DNA of 64,000 bases from Bradyrhizobium nanningense (GCF_004114535.1 NZ_LBJC01000019.1:1-64000); one strand, 5' to 3'. Counted from the first letter of the stretch, positions 36,050-44,358 are shown. The notes: generated by a model from the sequence alone, not told the origin. Numbers and translations are program-made.

Positions 36050-36595
36050 GTGACAGCGATGATGACAATCCTTGGTCCGCTCGTGATGGGCGCAGCCTTC
36101 GGCTTCCTGCTCCAACGCGGCAAGGTGACCAACTGCAATGTGATCGAGAACCAGTTCCGCCTGCGGGATTTCACCGTGCTGAAGGTGATGGGCACCGCGA
36201 TCGTGGTCGGCGGGATCGGTGTGCTGCTGCTGGTCGATACTGGCAACACGAAATACTACGTGAAGGATGCCAACATGCTGGCGGTCGCGCTCGGCGCCGC
36301 CCTGTTCGGCGTCGGCATGGTGGTTTACGGCTATTGCCCGGGAACGGCGCTCGGCGCCATCGCAACCGGCAGCGTTCATGCCTTGGTCGGTGCGCTCGGC
36401 ATGGTCGCCGGGGCCATCCTCTACGCCCTGAGCTTCGATTGGTTGAAGGCGCACGTGCTCAACGTCTGGGCGCTGGGCAAAGTCCGTCTTCCGGACGTGA
36501 CGCACGTTCCCGACATCGCCTGGTTCGCCGCACTTGCCGTCGGCGCCGCGTTGTTCTTCTGGTGGGTCGAATCCGCGGAAGCCAGGCGGAAGTGA
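36050..36595 (+). CDS. YeeE/YedE-family half-transporter (PmpB-like)
   Basis: 181 residues from GTG 36050 with GAGGGA before it; ATG 36059 is an alternative. Membrane helices throughout, with GFLLQRGKVTNCNVIENQFR (about 16-35) and VGMVVYGYCPGTALGAIATG (about 87-106) as the second half-motifs. Pairs with the preceding gene. A third ArsR-type gene is encoded convergently downstream at 36638-36955. Confidence 0.85.
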   Translation: MTAMMTILGPLVMGAAFGFLLQRGKVTNCNVIENQFRLRDFTVLKVMGTAIVVGGIGVLLLVDTGNTKYYVKDANMLAVALGAALFGVGMVVYGYCPGTALGAIATGSVHALVGALGMVAGAILYALSFDWLKAHVLNVWALGKVRLPDVTHVPDIAWFAALAVGAALFFWWVESAEARRK

Positions 36596-36637
36596 ATGGT
36601 GCAAGTCACTGCGATCCGGAATTGTCCGGGCCGCAGG

Positions 36638-36955
36638 TCACCGTCTTGGCGTCTTGCAGAATAGCCTGTGCAGCGTCGAAAACAGCTCTTCGATCCGCCG
36701 GTCTGCGATACGGTACCACATCGTCTGACCGTCGCGCCGGCAGGCAACGATGCGTTCGGTCTTCAGCTTCGTCAGGTGCTGCGATAGCGCCGACGCGGAA
36801 AGGCCGACATCCTCGGCGAGCGCGCTCGCGCTGATTTCGCCATATTCGACCAGCTTGCAGACGATGAGCAGACGATGCTCATTGGCGAACATGCGCATCA
36901 GGGTGGCTACCTCCTTTGCCTGCCTTTCGAGTTCGCTGGTGTTCATTCGGCGCAT
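36638..36955 (-). CDS. ArsR-family repressor, SqrR-like paralogue
   Basis: 105 residues. Winged helix with recognition helix SASALSQHLTKLKTERIV. Cys33 (LLIVCKLVEYGE) and Cys100 (LHRLFCKTP) stand where the SqrR redox pair stands (67 apart); a third Cys72 is in the wing (IVACRRD). Likely a second reactive-sulfur sensor controlling the nearby YeeE pair. Convergent with that pair, so its own promoter is near 36956-37058. Start at 36955 or 36946, no strong ribosome-binding site. Confidence 0.82.
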   Translation of the reverse strand: MRRMNTSELERQAKEVATLMRMFANEHRLLIVCKLVEYGEISASALAEDVGLSASALSQHLTKLKTERIVACRRDGQTMWYRIADRRIEELFSTLHRLFCKTPRR

Positions 36956-37058
36956 GACGGTGTTTCATTAGCATTTCCGTGCCGGCGGTCAAAAGGGACG
37001 GAAATCATGACCTCCCAGGTAATGGAAGGGCCGATATCTGCGTGCTAGATTTTCGGCC

Positions 37059-37880
37059 ATGAACGCACATGCATCCACGGCACGTACCGAACGCAGCCAA
37101 CCGGTCCATATCGGCGACCATTTGCGGGAATGGCGGCAGCGCCGCCGCATGAGCCAGCTTGATCTGGCGGGCGAAGCCGAAATCTCGGCGCGTCACCTGA
37201 GTTTCGTCGAGACCGGCCGCGCCGCCCCCTCGCGCGATATGGTGCTGAGGCTCGCCGAACGCCTCGACGTGCCCTTGCGCGAACGCAACGTGCTGCTGGT
37301 CGCGGCCGGCTATGCGCCGGCATTCCAGCAGCGGCCGCTGGAGGATCCCGCCTTGAAATCAGCCCGCCAGGCCATCGATCTCGTGCTTAGGGCACATGAG
37401 CCCAATCCCGCGCTCGCGGTGGACCGGCACTGGAACCTGGTCTCGGCCAACCGCATGGTGGCGCCGTTGCTCGACGGCATTCCGCAGCATCTGCTCGGCC
37501 AGCCCTTCAACGTGCTGCGGCTCGCCTTCCATCCCGAGGCGCTGGCGCCGCGCACGGTCAATCTCGCGGAGTGGTGCGGGCACCTCCTGGAGCGGCTCCA
37601 CCGGCAATGTGAAGCAACGGCCGATCCTGAATTGATCAGGCTCTACAACGATCTCAAGAGCTACCCCATTCCGGCGCGTGCAGGGCCGCTGTCGAGCGAC
37701 AATGTCGCGATCCCCTTCAAGCTGCGCCACGAGGGGGAGATCCTAAGTTTCTTCTCCACCACCATGGTGTTCGGCACGCCGGTCGACATCACGCTGTCGG
37801 AGCTGGCGCTGGAGACGTTCTTTCCGGCCGACGAGCGCACCGCCGAGCGGCTCAGGCAGATGGCAGCAGCCATGACTTAG
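37059..37880 (+). CDS. XRE-family regulator with MmyB-like ligand domain
   Basis: 273 residues. N-terminal helix-turn-helix (about 25-85) with RMSQLDLAGEAEISARHLSF and ETGRAAPSRDMVLRLAERLD. The C-terminal MmyB-like domain (about 105-265) includes NPALAVDRHWNLVSANRMVA and a PAS-like alpha/beta pattern that binds fatty acids in known members. Probably a stand-alone regulator; its neighbour downstream on the same strand is a DsbA-like oxidoreductase gene at 37950. Confidence 0.87.
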   Translation: MNAHASTARTERSQPVHIGDHLREWRQRRRMSQLDLAGEAEISARHLSFVETGRAAPSRDMVLRLAERLDVPLRERNVLLVAAGYAPAFQQRPLEDPALKSARQAIDLVLRAHEPNPALAVDRHWNLVSANRMVAPLLDGIPQHLLGQPFNVLRLAFHPEALAPRTVNLAEWCGHLLERLHRQCEATADPELIRLYNDLKSYPIPARAGPLSSDNVAIPFKLRHEGEILSFFSTTMVFGTPVDITLSELALETFFPADERTAERLRQMAAAMT

Positions 37881-37949
37881 CGCCCTTGCCTCGGAGCGGG
37901 TTCGGCTTATCTTCGAACCAACCCGTATTGCCCGAAGGAGGTGCCTGCC

Positions 37950-38615
37950 ATGAGCACGCTGAAGCCGCTCCAGATCGACGTCGTCTCCGACGTGGTGTGC
38001 CCCTGGTGCTATATCGGCAAGCACCGGATCGAGAGCGCGCTGGCACTAGTTCCGGACGTCCCGGTCAAGCTCAATTTCCGCCCGTTCTTCCTCAATCCCT
38101 GGGTGCCGCGCGAGGGCATCAGCCGCGAGGCCTATCTCACCCAGAAGTTCGGCTCGGTCGAGGCCTATAAGGGCATTGCGGGGCGCGTCGTTGCGGCCGC
38201 AAGCGAGGAGGGCCTCGTCTACAGGCCCGAGCTGGTCGCGCGCCAGCCCAACACCACCGACTGCCATCGCCTCATCCTGTGGGCGGAGGCGATCGGCAAA
38301 GCACCCGAGATGAAGCAGCGCCTGATGGAGCTGTATTTCCGCGACGGCGGCGATCTCACCGACGTGAACGTGCTGGTGCAGGCGGCCGCCGATGTCGGCC
38401 TCGATGCCGAAGACGTGCGCAAGCGCCTCGCCACCGACGAGGACGTCGCGCGCGTTTCGGCGGACGCGCAGGAAGCCGCCGAAAAGGGCATCTCCGGCGT
38501 GCCGACCTATGTGTTCGCGCAGAAATACGCGGTCTCCGGCGCGCAGGATCCGACCCTGCTCGCGAAGGCGATTCGGCAGGTGTCGGCGGAGATCAACGCC
38601 CAGGCGGCGGAGTAG
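37950..38615 (+). CDS. DsbA-family oxidoreductase (FrnE-like)
   Basis: 221 residues from ATG 37950 with AAGGAGGTG upstream; a GTG three codons earlier overlaps that site. No signal peptide. N-terminal thioredoxin core with DVVCPWCYIGKHRIE (Cys17/Cys20), a long helical insertion, and C-terminal SGVPTYVFAQKYAVSGAQDP with the cis-Pro. FrnE/HCCA-isomerase type cytoplasmic thiol oxidoreductases protect against oxidative stress. Its 3' end overlaps the convergent acetyltransferase gene by 23 bases. Confidence 0.87.
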   Translation: MSTLKPLQIDVVSDVVCPWCYIGKHRIESALALVPDVPVKLNFRPFFLNPWVPREGISREAYLTQKFGSVEAYKGIAGRVVAAASEEGLVYRPELVARQPNTTDCHRLILWAEAIGKAPEMKQRLMELYFRDGGDLTDVNVLVQAAADVGLDAEDVRKRLATDEDVARVSADAQEAAEKGISGVPTYVFAQKYAVSGAQDPTLLAKAIRQVSAEINAQAAE

Positions 38616-39840
38616 CTTTCGCTGATTTGCGGAGCCGGCGAACCAGGCGTCGCGCGGTCTCGTGCGCGGCGTTAAGGCCGACCAGCGCTCCGTGAATGAG
38701 CGCGACGACCGGATCGTTCCGCCGCAGCGGGATCAGCACGTCGCCGACCGCGAAGCGTCCGCGCCAGATCGGGTTGATCATCGGGTGATCGGCGCTCGCG
38801 GTGGAATCCGCACTGGCAATGGCGGGATCCGCGCAGAGATGGCGGGTGAGGTCGAGCGTGAGCTGCACGCCCGGCGAATATCTTGCAAAGCGCTCGTCGA
38901 TGCCGAGCTTGAAGAAGAAGGCGCGGTCCTGGTGACGCAGCACGATGCCGGCAGCGACCGGCGTCGTGCCAGCGCGAAGCGTGATGATCTCGCACTGCGC
39001 GGTCTCTGCCAGCGCCGGCACGGCGCGGCGAATGAAAGCCGCATCGCCCGCATGCTGAACCAGCGCGGTGCGGCGCTCGCCTTTCCAGCCGCTGGCTTCG
39101 AGCTGCAGGAATGTTTCGAGCGCGGGTCCGATCTCGCCGGGCCGGCGTGCGACGTCGAACGTAACAGGGCCTTGCTCTCCAAGGCGGTGGCGCTGACGGC
39201 GCAGCTCCTTGAGCTTCTTGGCACCGAGTGCATCGCGCAGCAGCGTTTCGTCATCCTGCGTCGCATCGAGGCTGGCGCGGAGGTAGGAGGACAGTACGCG
39301 CGGCTTCAGGCCGTCGCGGTTCAAGGCCTGCTCGAGCGCATTCATCGCGGCGCCGTCGAGCGCGACATCGTTCAGCACGAGCGCATGCGCACCGGCCTCG
39401 CGCGCGCGCTGCAACAGGCCCGTGGCCGCCTCGATCGGGGCGTCGCGATCGATCAGCGGGCTGCACAGCGTGCCGTAGGGATGCGCGCTCACCAGCGCGG
39501 GCAGGGGAATCTTTAGGGCACGCCACAGCGAGATCACCGGCATCAGCCCGATCAGCGGCGTCGAAGAGCCGTCGAATGCGGGCAATGCCGAGGCTTCGGT
39601 GCGGCCACGTGCGGTGGCGCTGACGGCGAGCTCCCAGGCGGGCAGGTAATATCCATTCGGCTCGGCCGCGCGCTGCGCGAGTGCGCGCCACTGGCCGGTA
39701 TCGATCGTCGTGAGCGGGACGCGCGCGCGCGCGGCTCCGGCTTCCTTTGCCGATGCCGGATTGATCGCCGCCTGCTGCGCGATGTCGACCACGTCCCGCC
39801 GTCCCCAATCACGCGGGCTGAGCCCGTGTTGCGCGGTCAT
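38593..39840 (-). CDS. GNAT-type acyltransferase (BioF2/FemAB-like)
   Basis: 415 residues. The middle (about 200-345) is the BioF2-like acetyltransferase domain with KKLKELRRQRHRLGEQGPVT and VAAGIVLRHQDRAFFFKLGI, and the signature Y-SPG-L (ARYSPGVQLTLDLT). N-terminal half is a second GNAT-like repeat, as in FemAB proteins. Such enzymes acylate cell-surface polysaccharides or peptidoglycan precursors. No surface-sugar genes are near, so the role is open. Convergent overlap with the DsbA-like gene. Confidence 0.82.
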   Translation of the reverse strand: MTAQHGLSPRDWGRRDVVDIAQQAAINPASAKEAGAARARVPLTTIDTGQWRALAQRAAEPNGYYLPAWELAVSATARGRTEASALPAFDGSSTPLIGLMPVISLWRALKIPLPALVSAHPYGTLCSPLIDRDAPIEAATGLLQRAREAGAHALVLNDVALDGAAMNALEQALNRDGLKPRVLSSYLRASLDATQDDETLLRDALGAKKLKELRRQRHRLGEQGPVTFDVARRPGEIGPALETFLQLEASGWKGERRTALVQHAGDAAFIRRAVPALAETAQCEIITLRAGTTPVAAGIVLRHQDRAFFFKLGIDERFARYSPGVQLTLDLTRHLCADPAIASADSTASADHPMINPIWRGRFAVGDVLIPLRRNDPVVALIHGALVGLNAAHETARRLVRRLRKSAKATPPPGR

Positions 39841-39897
39841 GCTAGCGCAAAGAATGGAAAATACCGTTGGGGCGCCGTTTCAATTCGAATGATAGCG

Positions 39898-40389
39898 TTA
39901 ACCGCGCGTTGACCACAACCGGCCCGGTTCGGAATGCAGCGCCGAGAACGCGATGCCCATGAACGTGCTGTAGGCAAGCACCATCGCAAGCGAGAACGCG
40001 GCGGGAAGTACGCCTAGTCCCAGGTCGGAGGCGAACAACCCTCTTCCGAGTATGGGGAAGTAGAGCAATCCCATCGCGATCCAGCCCATGATGCCGAAGA
40101 GGAAGCCTTTCATGACCGCGTTGTGGCCGGGCAGAAGATGATAGGTGGAACGGAACAGGATGCCGAGCACGAGCGTGCCGTTAACGAACGACATCGCCCA
40201 TGGCACGGCGGGGTGGACTGGGCCGCCGCCCAGCCAATGGCCAAGGCCGAGCTGAAGATCTTGATACGGATGGAAGGTTGGAAGCCAGTTCATCCACCGC
40301 TTCAGGAACATCACGCCAGAGTGCGCGGCGTTGCCGCACAAGCCGGCCGCCACGGATTTCCAGACATGATGGACAGCTATGTGCTGCAT
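39898..40389 (-). CDS. Membrane protein at the end of the sqr operon
   Basis: 163 residues from ATG 40389. Four hydrophobic segments (about 25-40, 58-80, 90-115 and 130-155), with polar loops containing SGVMFLKRWMNWLPTFHPYQ. No catalytic motif seen; resembles small conserved membrane proteins of unknown function. It follows ccoG by 19 bases and so probably belongs to the sqr-trxC-DUF2892-ccoG unit. Confidence 0.7.
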   Translation of the reverse strand: MQHIAVHHVWKSVAAGLCGNAAHSGVMFLKRWMNWLPTFHPYQDLQLGLGHWLGGGPVHPAVPWAMSFVNGTLVLGILFRSTYHLLPGHNAVMKGFLFGIMGWIAMGLLYFPILGRGLFASDLGLGVLPAAFSLAMVLAYSTFMGIAFSALHSEPGRLWSTRG

Positions 40390-40408
40390 CGCTCGTTGGT
40401 CGACCCCT

Positions 40409-41848
40409 TCATCGTTCTGACGGCACGAAGTGGTCGCGCGCGGTCGCGGTCTGGCCGCTAGCAATCTCGGTCGCCTCGATCTCGATGTCGGTGGCCGCCT
40501 TCGGCATCTGCGCGGGCGCGACCTGCACCGACATCCGGATCTCTCGGGTCTGATCCTGCCCGACCTCGACGATCATGCGGCCGTCGGGCTTTCGTTCGAC
40601 GCCGGCGATGCGCACGCTCGCGCCCGGCAAGTCCTTGACCTCGATTGCGAAGGATCGCGTTGCGCCCTTGTTCAGCAGACGCACCGTGTAGTCGTTGCGC
40701 ACCCCGCCATCGGCCAGTTGGACGAACAACGGATTGCGCTCATGCAGGACGTTGATGCTCATCGTGCTACGGGTCGCGAGCGTGTAGACCATGATGCTGC
40801 CGACGACGGCGATGGCTGCGGCATAGACCAGCGTGCGCGGCCGGACGATGCGATAGAGCGGCGGCTTGCCCTCGCGCCGGCGCTGCATGTTGATGTCGGT
40901 GTCGTAGCCGATCAGGCCTGTGGGCCGGCCGATCTCGCGCATGACGTTGTCGCAGGCGTCGATGCACAGGCCGCACTGGATGCAGCCGAGCTGGATGCCG
41001 TGCCTGATGTCGACGCCGGTCGGGCAGACATTGATGCACTGGTGGCAGTCGACGCAATCGCCGGCGAAATCACCATGGGCACGGGCAGCTTCCGCCTTTT
41101 TCACCGACATGCGCGGCTCGCCGCGGTCGCGGCGATAGGTGACGTTGAGCGCCCATTCGTCGGTCAGGGCCGCCTGGATGCGCGGCCACGGGCACATATA
41201 GATGCACATCTGCTCGCGGGCGTGGCCGGCGAAGACGTAGGTCGTTGCGGTCAGGATGCCGATCCAGAGATAGGCGATGAACGGGGCCTGGAACGTGGCG
41301 AGCTCCTTCACCAGCGTCGGCGCGTCGTCGAAGTACAGCACCCAGGCGCCGCCAGTCCACCAGGCGATCATGATCCAGAGGAAATGCTTCAGCGCGACCT
41401 TTCGGACGTGGTCGAACGTCCAGTAGCGTTTGTCGCCCTGCATGCGCTCACGGCGGTCGCCCTCGACCCAGCGCTCCACGGCGTAGAACAAGTCGGTCCA
41501 CACCGTTTGTGGGCACAAATAGCCGCACCACAATCGCCCTGCGACCGCGTTCATCAAGAACAGCGTCATCGCCGCGATGATGAGCAGACCGGTGAAGTAA
41601 TAGACCTCCTGCGGCCATAACTCGATGAAGAAGAAATAGAAGCGGCGATGCGGCAGGTCGATCAGAACGGCCTGGTCGGGCAGGCCGGGGCCGCGATTCC
41701 AGCGCACGAACGGCAAGAGATAGTAGGCCCCGAGCGTGACGCAGAGGATCGCCCATTTGATGCGGCGGAACGGCCCGTGGACCGACTGCGGATAGACCTT
41801 CCTACGCTTCTCGTAGAGAGGTCCCTCAATAAAGGTGTCGTCGGTCAT
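40409..41848 (-). CDS. ccoG: Cytochrome oxidase accessory ferredoxin CcoG
   Basis: 479 residues. Membrane helices at about 33-50, 85-105, 155-175, 190-205 and 335-355. Cys-rich sites LWCGYLCPQTVW, CIYMCPWPRIQ and two 4Fe-4S ferredoxin motifs (CVDCHQCINVCPTG and CIQCGLCIDACDN). C-terminal Ig-like periplasmic domain. CcoG supplies Cu(I) to cbb3 oxidase during assembly. No ccoNOPQ genes are in the window, so here it may serve redox chemistry of the sulfide-oxidation operon instead. Spaced 37 bases after the DUF2892 gene. Confidence 0.9.
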   Translation of the reverse strand: MTDDTFIEGPLYEKRRKVYPQSVHGPFRRIKWAILCVTLGAYYLLPFVRWNRGPGLPDQAVLIDLPHRRFYFFFIELWPQEVYYFTGLLIIAAMTLFLMNAVAGRLWCGYLCPQTVWTDLFYAVERWVEGDRRERMQGDKRYWTFDHVRKVALKHFLWIMIAWWTGGAWVLYFDDAPTLVKELATFQAPFIAYLWIGILTATTYVFAGHAREQMCIYMCPWPRIQAALTDEWALNVTYRRDRGEPRMSVKKAEAARAHGDFAGDCVDCHQCINVCPTGVDIRHGIQLGCIQCGLCIDACDNVMREIGRPTGLIGYDTDINMQRRREGKPPLYRIVRPRTLVYAAAIAVVGSIMVYTLATRSTMSINVLHERNPLFVQLADGGVRNDYTVRLLNKGATRSFAIEVKDLPGASVRIAGVERKPDGRMIVEVGQDQTREIRMSVQVAPAQMPKAATDIEIEATEIASGQTATARDHFVPSER

Positions 41849-41885
41849 GGCAAATTCCCCCGCATCACAGGCCGCATTCGCGCGT

Positions 41886-42089
41886 TCAGGAGAACGCGCA
41901 GCCGCTGCTCAGGCCCAGCTTCCTGAACACGATCGCCGCCGGGCAGAAGCCCGTGAACGAGGCCTGCAACATGTTCAGCCCGGCGAAGGCCGTCAGCAGG
42001 TACCAATACGCATTCACATAGGTGCCCAGTGCGAGACCGAGCAGGACGACGCATCCCGCAAAGGCGAGAACGGCTTTATCGACATTCAT
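41886..42089 (-). CDS. DUF2892/YgaP-like small membrane protein
   Basis: 67 residues from ATG 42089 with AAGGAGCC upstream. Two helices (about 6-24 and 27-46) with the DUF2892 pattern MNVDKAVLAFAGCVVLLGLA and ASFTGFCPAAIVFRKLGL. In YgaP this domain follows a rhodanese and is proposed to move sulfur compounds. Here it is separate, between trxC and ccoG in the sqr operon. Three Cys (13, 49, 64). Confidence 0.82.
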   Translation of the reverse strand: MNVDKAVLAFAGCVVLLGLALGTYVNAYWYLLTAFAGLNMLQASFTGFCPAAIVFRKLGLSSGCAFS

Positions 42090-42115
42090 GGCAGGCTCCT
42101 TCTTCTTGCGAACTT

Positions 42116-42559
42116 TTACGAACGGGTCAGGTTGGCTTCGGTCCAGGCGACGAGGCTGCGCGTATCCATCGCGCCGGCATGGCGGGCGATCTCGCGGCCG
42201 CCGCGCATCAACAGCAGCGTCGGAATGCCGCTGATGTTGAGCCGCGACGACAATGCGGGTGCGTTGTCCGAATTCAGCTTCAAGAGCCGCACGCCGGGCT
42301 CGAGCTGTTGCGCCGCGCGCTCGAACATCGGCGCCATGGCGCGGCAGGGCCCGCACCATGGCGCCCAGACGTCGACGAGCACGGGAATGTCGCTGCTGGC
42401 GACATGGCGGCCGAAGGCGGCTTCGTCCACCTCGATCGGTTGGCCGGTGAACATCGGCTGGTGACAGGCGCCGCAGCGCGCACCTTCCGGTGCGCGCTCG
42501 GCCGGCAGGCGGTTGATGCGCCCGCAATGTCCGCAGACGATCTGGCGTGTCGTGCTCAT
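42116..42559 (-). CDS. trxC: Thioredoxin 2 (zinc-binding N-terminus)
   Basis: 147 residues from ATG 42559, overlapping the sqr stop by four bases. Zinc ribbon CGHCGRINRLP ... CGACHQP (Cys9, 12, 29, 32), then a thioredoxin domain with active site WAPWCGPCRAM (about 68-78) and ISGIPTLLLMRGG. Cytoplasmic thioredoxin 2. Coupling to SQR suggests it accepts the sulfane sulfur or persulfide released by sulfide oxidation, reducing it back to sulfide or passing it on. Confidence 0.9.
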   Translation of the reverse strand: MSTTRQIVCGHCGRINRLPAERAPEGARCGACHQPMFTGQPIEVDEAAFGRHVASSDIPVLVDVWAPWCGPCRAMAPMFERAAQQLEPGVRLLKLNSDNAPALSSRLNISGIPTLLLMRGGREIARHAGAMDTRSLVAWTEANLTRS

Positions 42560-43842
42560 GTGCCGGTTCGGACCTCCTTGATCTTGGCGATGTTCAGCCT
42601 GTCGAGCAGGAAGCGCTCGTAGAACGGCTCGCTCTCGCCGCGCCGCATCTTGCGCAGGAAGTATTTCTCGAAGGCGACCTTGGCGAAGTGCACCCATTCG
42701 CCCTTGGACGACCAATTGACGTTGCGCGGCGGGATCTGCGGCTGCGCGAGGAAGGCGACCCCGGAATCGCCGAAGTCGGCGAGGCAGATCGCGTTCCAGG
42801 TCGGCTGCGCCGTCGGTGCCTTGCCGCGGAGCAGGGCGCCGATGTTGATCGCGGTCGCCGTCACCATGGATTCGATCATGAAGCCGGTCTTGGGGACGCC
42901 GACCGGCACCGGTGTCGCGCCGACCGGCGCGATCGCGACGCAGACGCCGACTGCAAACACGTTGGGGAAGGCGGGGTTCTGCTGATGCTTGTCGACGATG
43001 ACGAAGCCGCGCGGGTTGGTCAGCTTCTCGATGCCGCGCACCGCCTCGACGCCGCGAAAGGCGGGCAACATCATCGAATAGGCGAATGGCAGCTCATGAG
43101 CCTTGCGAGACGTGCCATTGTCGGAAAACTCCTCCACCGTCATCAAGCCGGGGGCGACATTGTCGACGCGGGCGTTGGTGATCCACTTGATGTGCTTCTC
43201 GCGCATCTCGCTTTCGAGGAGACCCTTGGTGTCCCCGACGCCGTCGAGACCGAGATGGCCGATATACGGCTCCGAGGTGACGAACGTCATCGGGACCCGG
43301 TCGCGCAGCTTCCGCCGGCGCAGCTCTGTCTCCAGGATAAAGAGGAATTCGTAGGCCGGGCCGAAGCAGGAGGCGCCCTGAACAGCTCCGATCACGACTG
43401 GACCGGGATTGGCCGCGAGCTTCTCGAAGGCTTCACGGGCATGTGCAGCGTGATCGACGTGGCAGATCGACTGGGTATGGCCCTGCGGCCCAAGACCAGG
43501 GATTTCGTCGAAGGCAAGTTCAGGACCGGTCGCCACGACCAGATAATCATAGTCGATCGATGTGCCGTCGCCGAGCTCGACACGGTTCTCTGTCGGGTGG
43601 ACGCCCTTTGCCCCCTGCGTCAGCAGCCGCACGCCCTTGCGCTTCATGACATCCGCGAGATCGATCTCGATCTCTTCGCGCTTGCGCCATCCGACGGCAA
43701 CCCAAGGGTTCGATGGGACGAAATGATAGACGGCGCCTTGCGAGATGACGCTGACGCGATCCTCCTTTCTCAACTGGGGCAGCAATTCATAGGCCATCAG
43801 CGTTCCGCTCAGACCGGCTCCGATTACGACAACTTCCGCCAT
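42556..43842 (-). CDS. sqr: Sulfide:quinone oxidoreductase
   Basis: 428 residues. Rossmann FAD start VVVIGAGLSGTLMAYELLP; second FAD motif NPAFPNVFAVGVC. Cysteines at 127 (SICHVDH), 159 (GASCFGP) and 353 (NAICLADFG) match the catalytic trio Cys128/160/356 of Acidithiobacillus SQR. C-terminal amphipathic helix region KVAFEKYFLRKMRRGESEPF for membrane binding. It oxidises sulfide to sulfane sulfur and reduces ubiquinone. First gene of a five-gene operon; divergent from arsR at 43937. Confidence 0.92.
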   Translation of the reverse strand: MAEVVVIGAGLSGTLMAYELLPQLRKEDRVSVISQGAVYHFVPSNPWVAVGWRKREEIEIDLADVMKRKGVRLLTQGAKGVHPTENRVELGDGTSIDYDYLVVATGPELAFDEIPGLGPQGHTQSICHVDHAAHAREAFEKLAANPGPVVIGAVQGASCFGPAYEFLFILETELRRRKLRDRVPMTFVTSEPYIGHLGLDGVGDTKGLLESEMREKHIKWITNARVDNVAPGLMTVEEFSDNGTSRKAHELPFAYSMMLPAFRGVEAVRGIEKLTNPRGFVIVDKHQQNPAFPNVFAVGVCVAIAPVGATPVPVGVPKTGFMIESMVTATAINIGALLRGKAPTAQPTWNAICLADFGDSGVAFLAQPQIPPRNVNWSSKGEWVHFAKVAFEKYFLRKMRRGESEPFYERFLLDRLNIAKIKEVRTGT

Positions 43843-43900
43843 GGGTACCTCCGTTGGACCAGGCTGCTTCGCCAGTTCAGTTCCGGCCGTCGTGCAGCGC

Positions 43901-43934
43901 TTGACTATATATGCGTAAGTTCGTATATACGCAA
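43901..43934. promoter_or_regulatory. Overlapping divergent promoters and operator between sqr and arsR
   Basis: Plus strand: TTGACT (43901-43906), 17 bases, TATATA (43924-43929). Minus strand: TTGCGT (43934-43929), 17 bases, TATATA (43911-43906). The inverted repeat TGCGTA-N10-TACGCA (43912-43933) lies across both. The two promoters are almost face to face within 34 bases, so one repressor bound to the repeat would block sqr and its own gene together. The plus -10 ends seven bases before the ATG at 43937. Confidence 0.72.
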
Positions 43935-43936
43935 GT

Positions 43937-44257
43937 ATGAAGATGAATGCTGAAGTTATGGAGCGGGCGGCGGATCAGGCGAGCGAGCTGCTGAAGGCAC
44001 TCTCGAACCGTCACCGTCTTCTGATCATCTGCCAGCTGATCGACGGCGAGCGGTCGGTCGGCGAGCTGGCCGAGTTCCTGAACCTGCGGGACTCCACGGT
44101 GTCGCAACATCTTGCGCTCCTTCGCAAGGATGGCCTGGTGTCCGCCCGGCGTGAGGCGCAGACGATCTTCTATTCGATCGCCAGCGAGCCGGCGCGCGAG
44201 GTGTTGAAGACGCTCTACCAAGCGTTCTGCGCGCCGAAGTCCGCCAGGACCAGATGA
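43937..44257 (+). CDS. ArsR-family repressor SqrR/BigR-like
   Basis: 106 residues from ATG 43937 (ATG 43943 possible). Winged helix with recognition helix DSTVSQHLALLRKDGLV. Cys32 (LLIICQLIDGE) and Cys98 (LYQAFCAP) are 66 apart, the SqrR spacing. It should sense persulfide or polysulfide and derepress the divergent sqr operon. The promoter layout suggests a leaderless message. An RND efflux pair begins 102 bases downstream and may be read from the same promoter. Confidence 0.87.
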   Translation: MKMNAEVMERAADQASELLKALSNRHRLLIICQLIDGERSVGELAEFLNLRDSTVSQHLALLRKDGLVSARREAQTIFYSIASEPAREVLKTLYQAFCAPKSARTR

Positions 44258-44358
44258 AACCTAGGAGCGCTCGGGGGAGGGTGCCTTGAGCAAGATCAAC
44301 GCGCCCCATCCCGATGCAGATGAAATGAGCCGCGCAGCAGCGTGGTGATGGTTTGATC

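Noticed and set aside
40409..41848. ccoG as evidence of a cbb3 oxidase operon here
   Set aside because: No ccoN, ccoO, ccoQ or ccoP homologue is present in the window; the gene is in the sqr operon instead.
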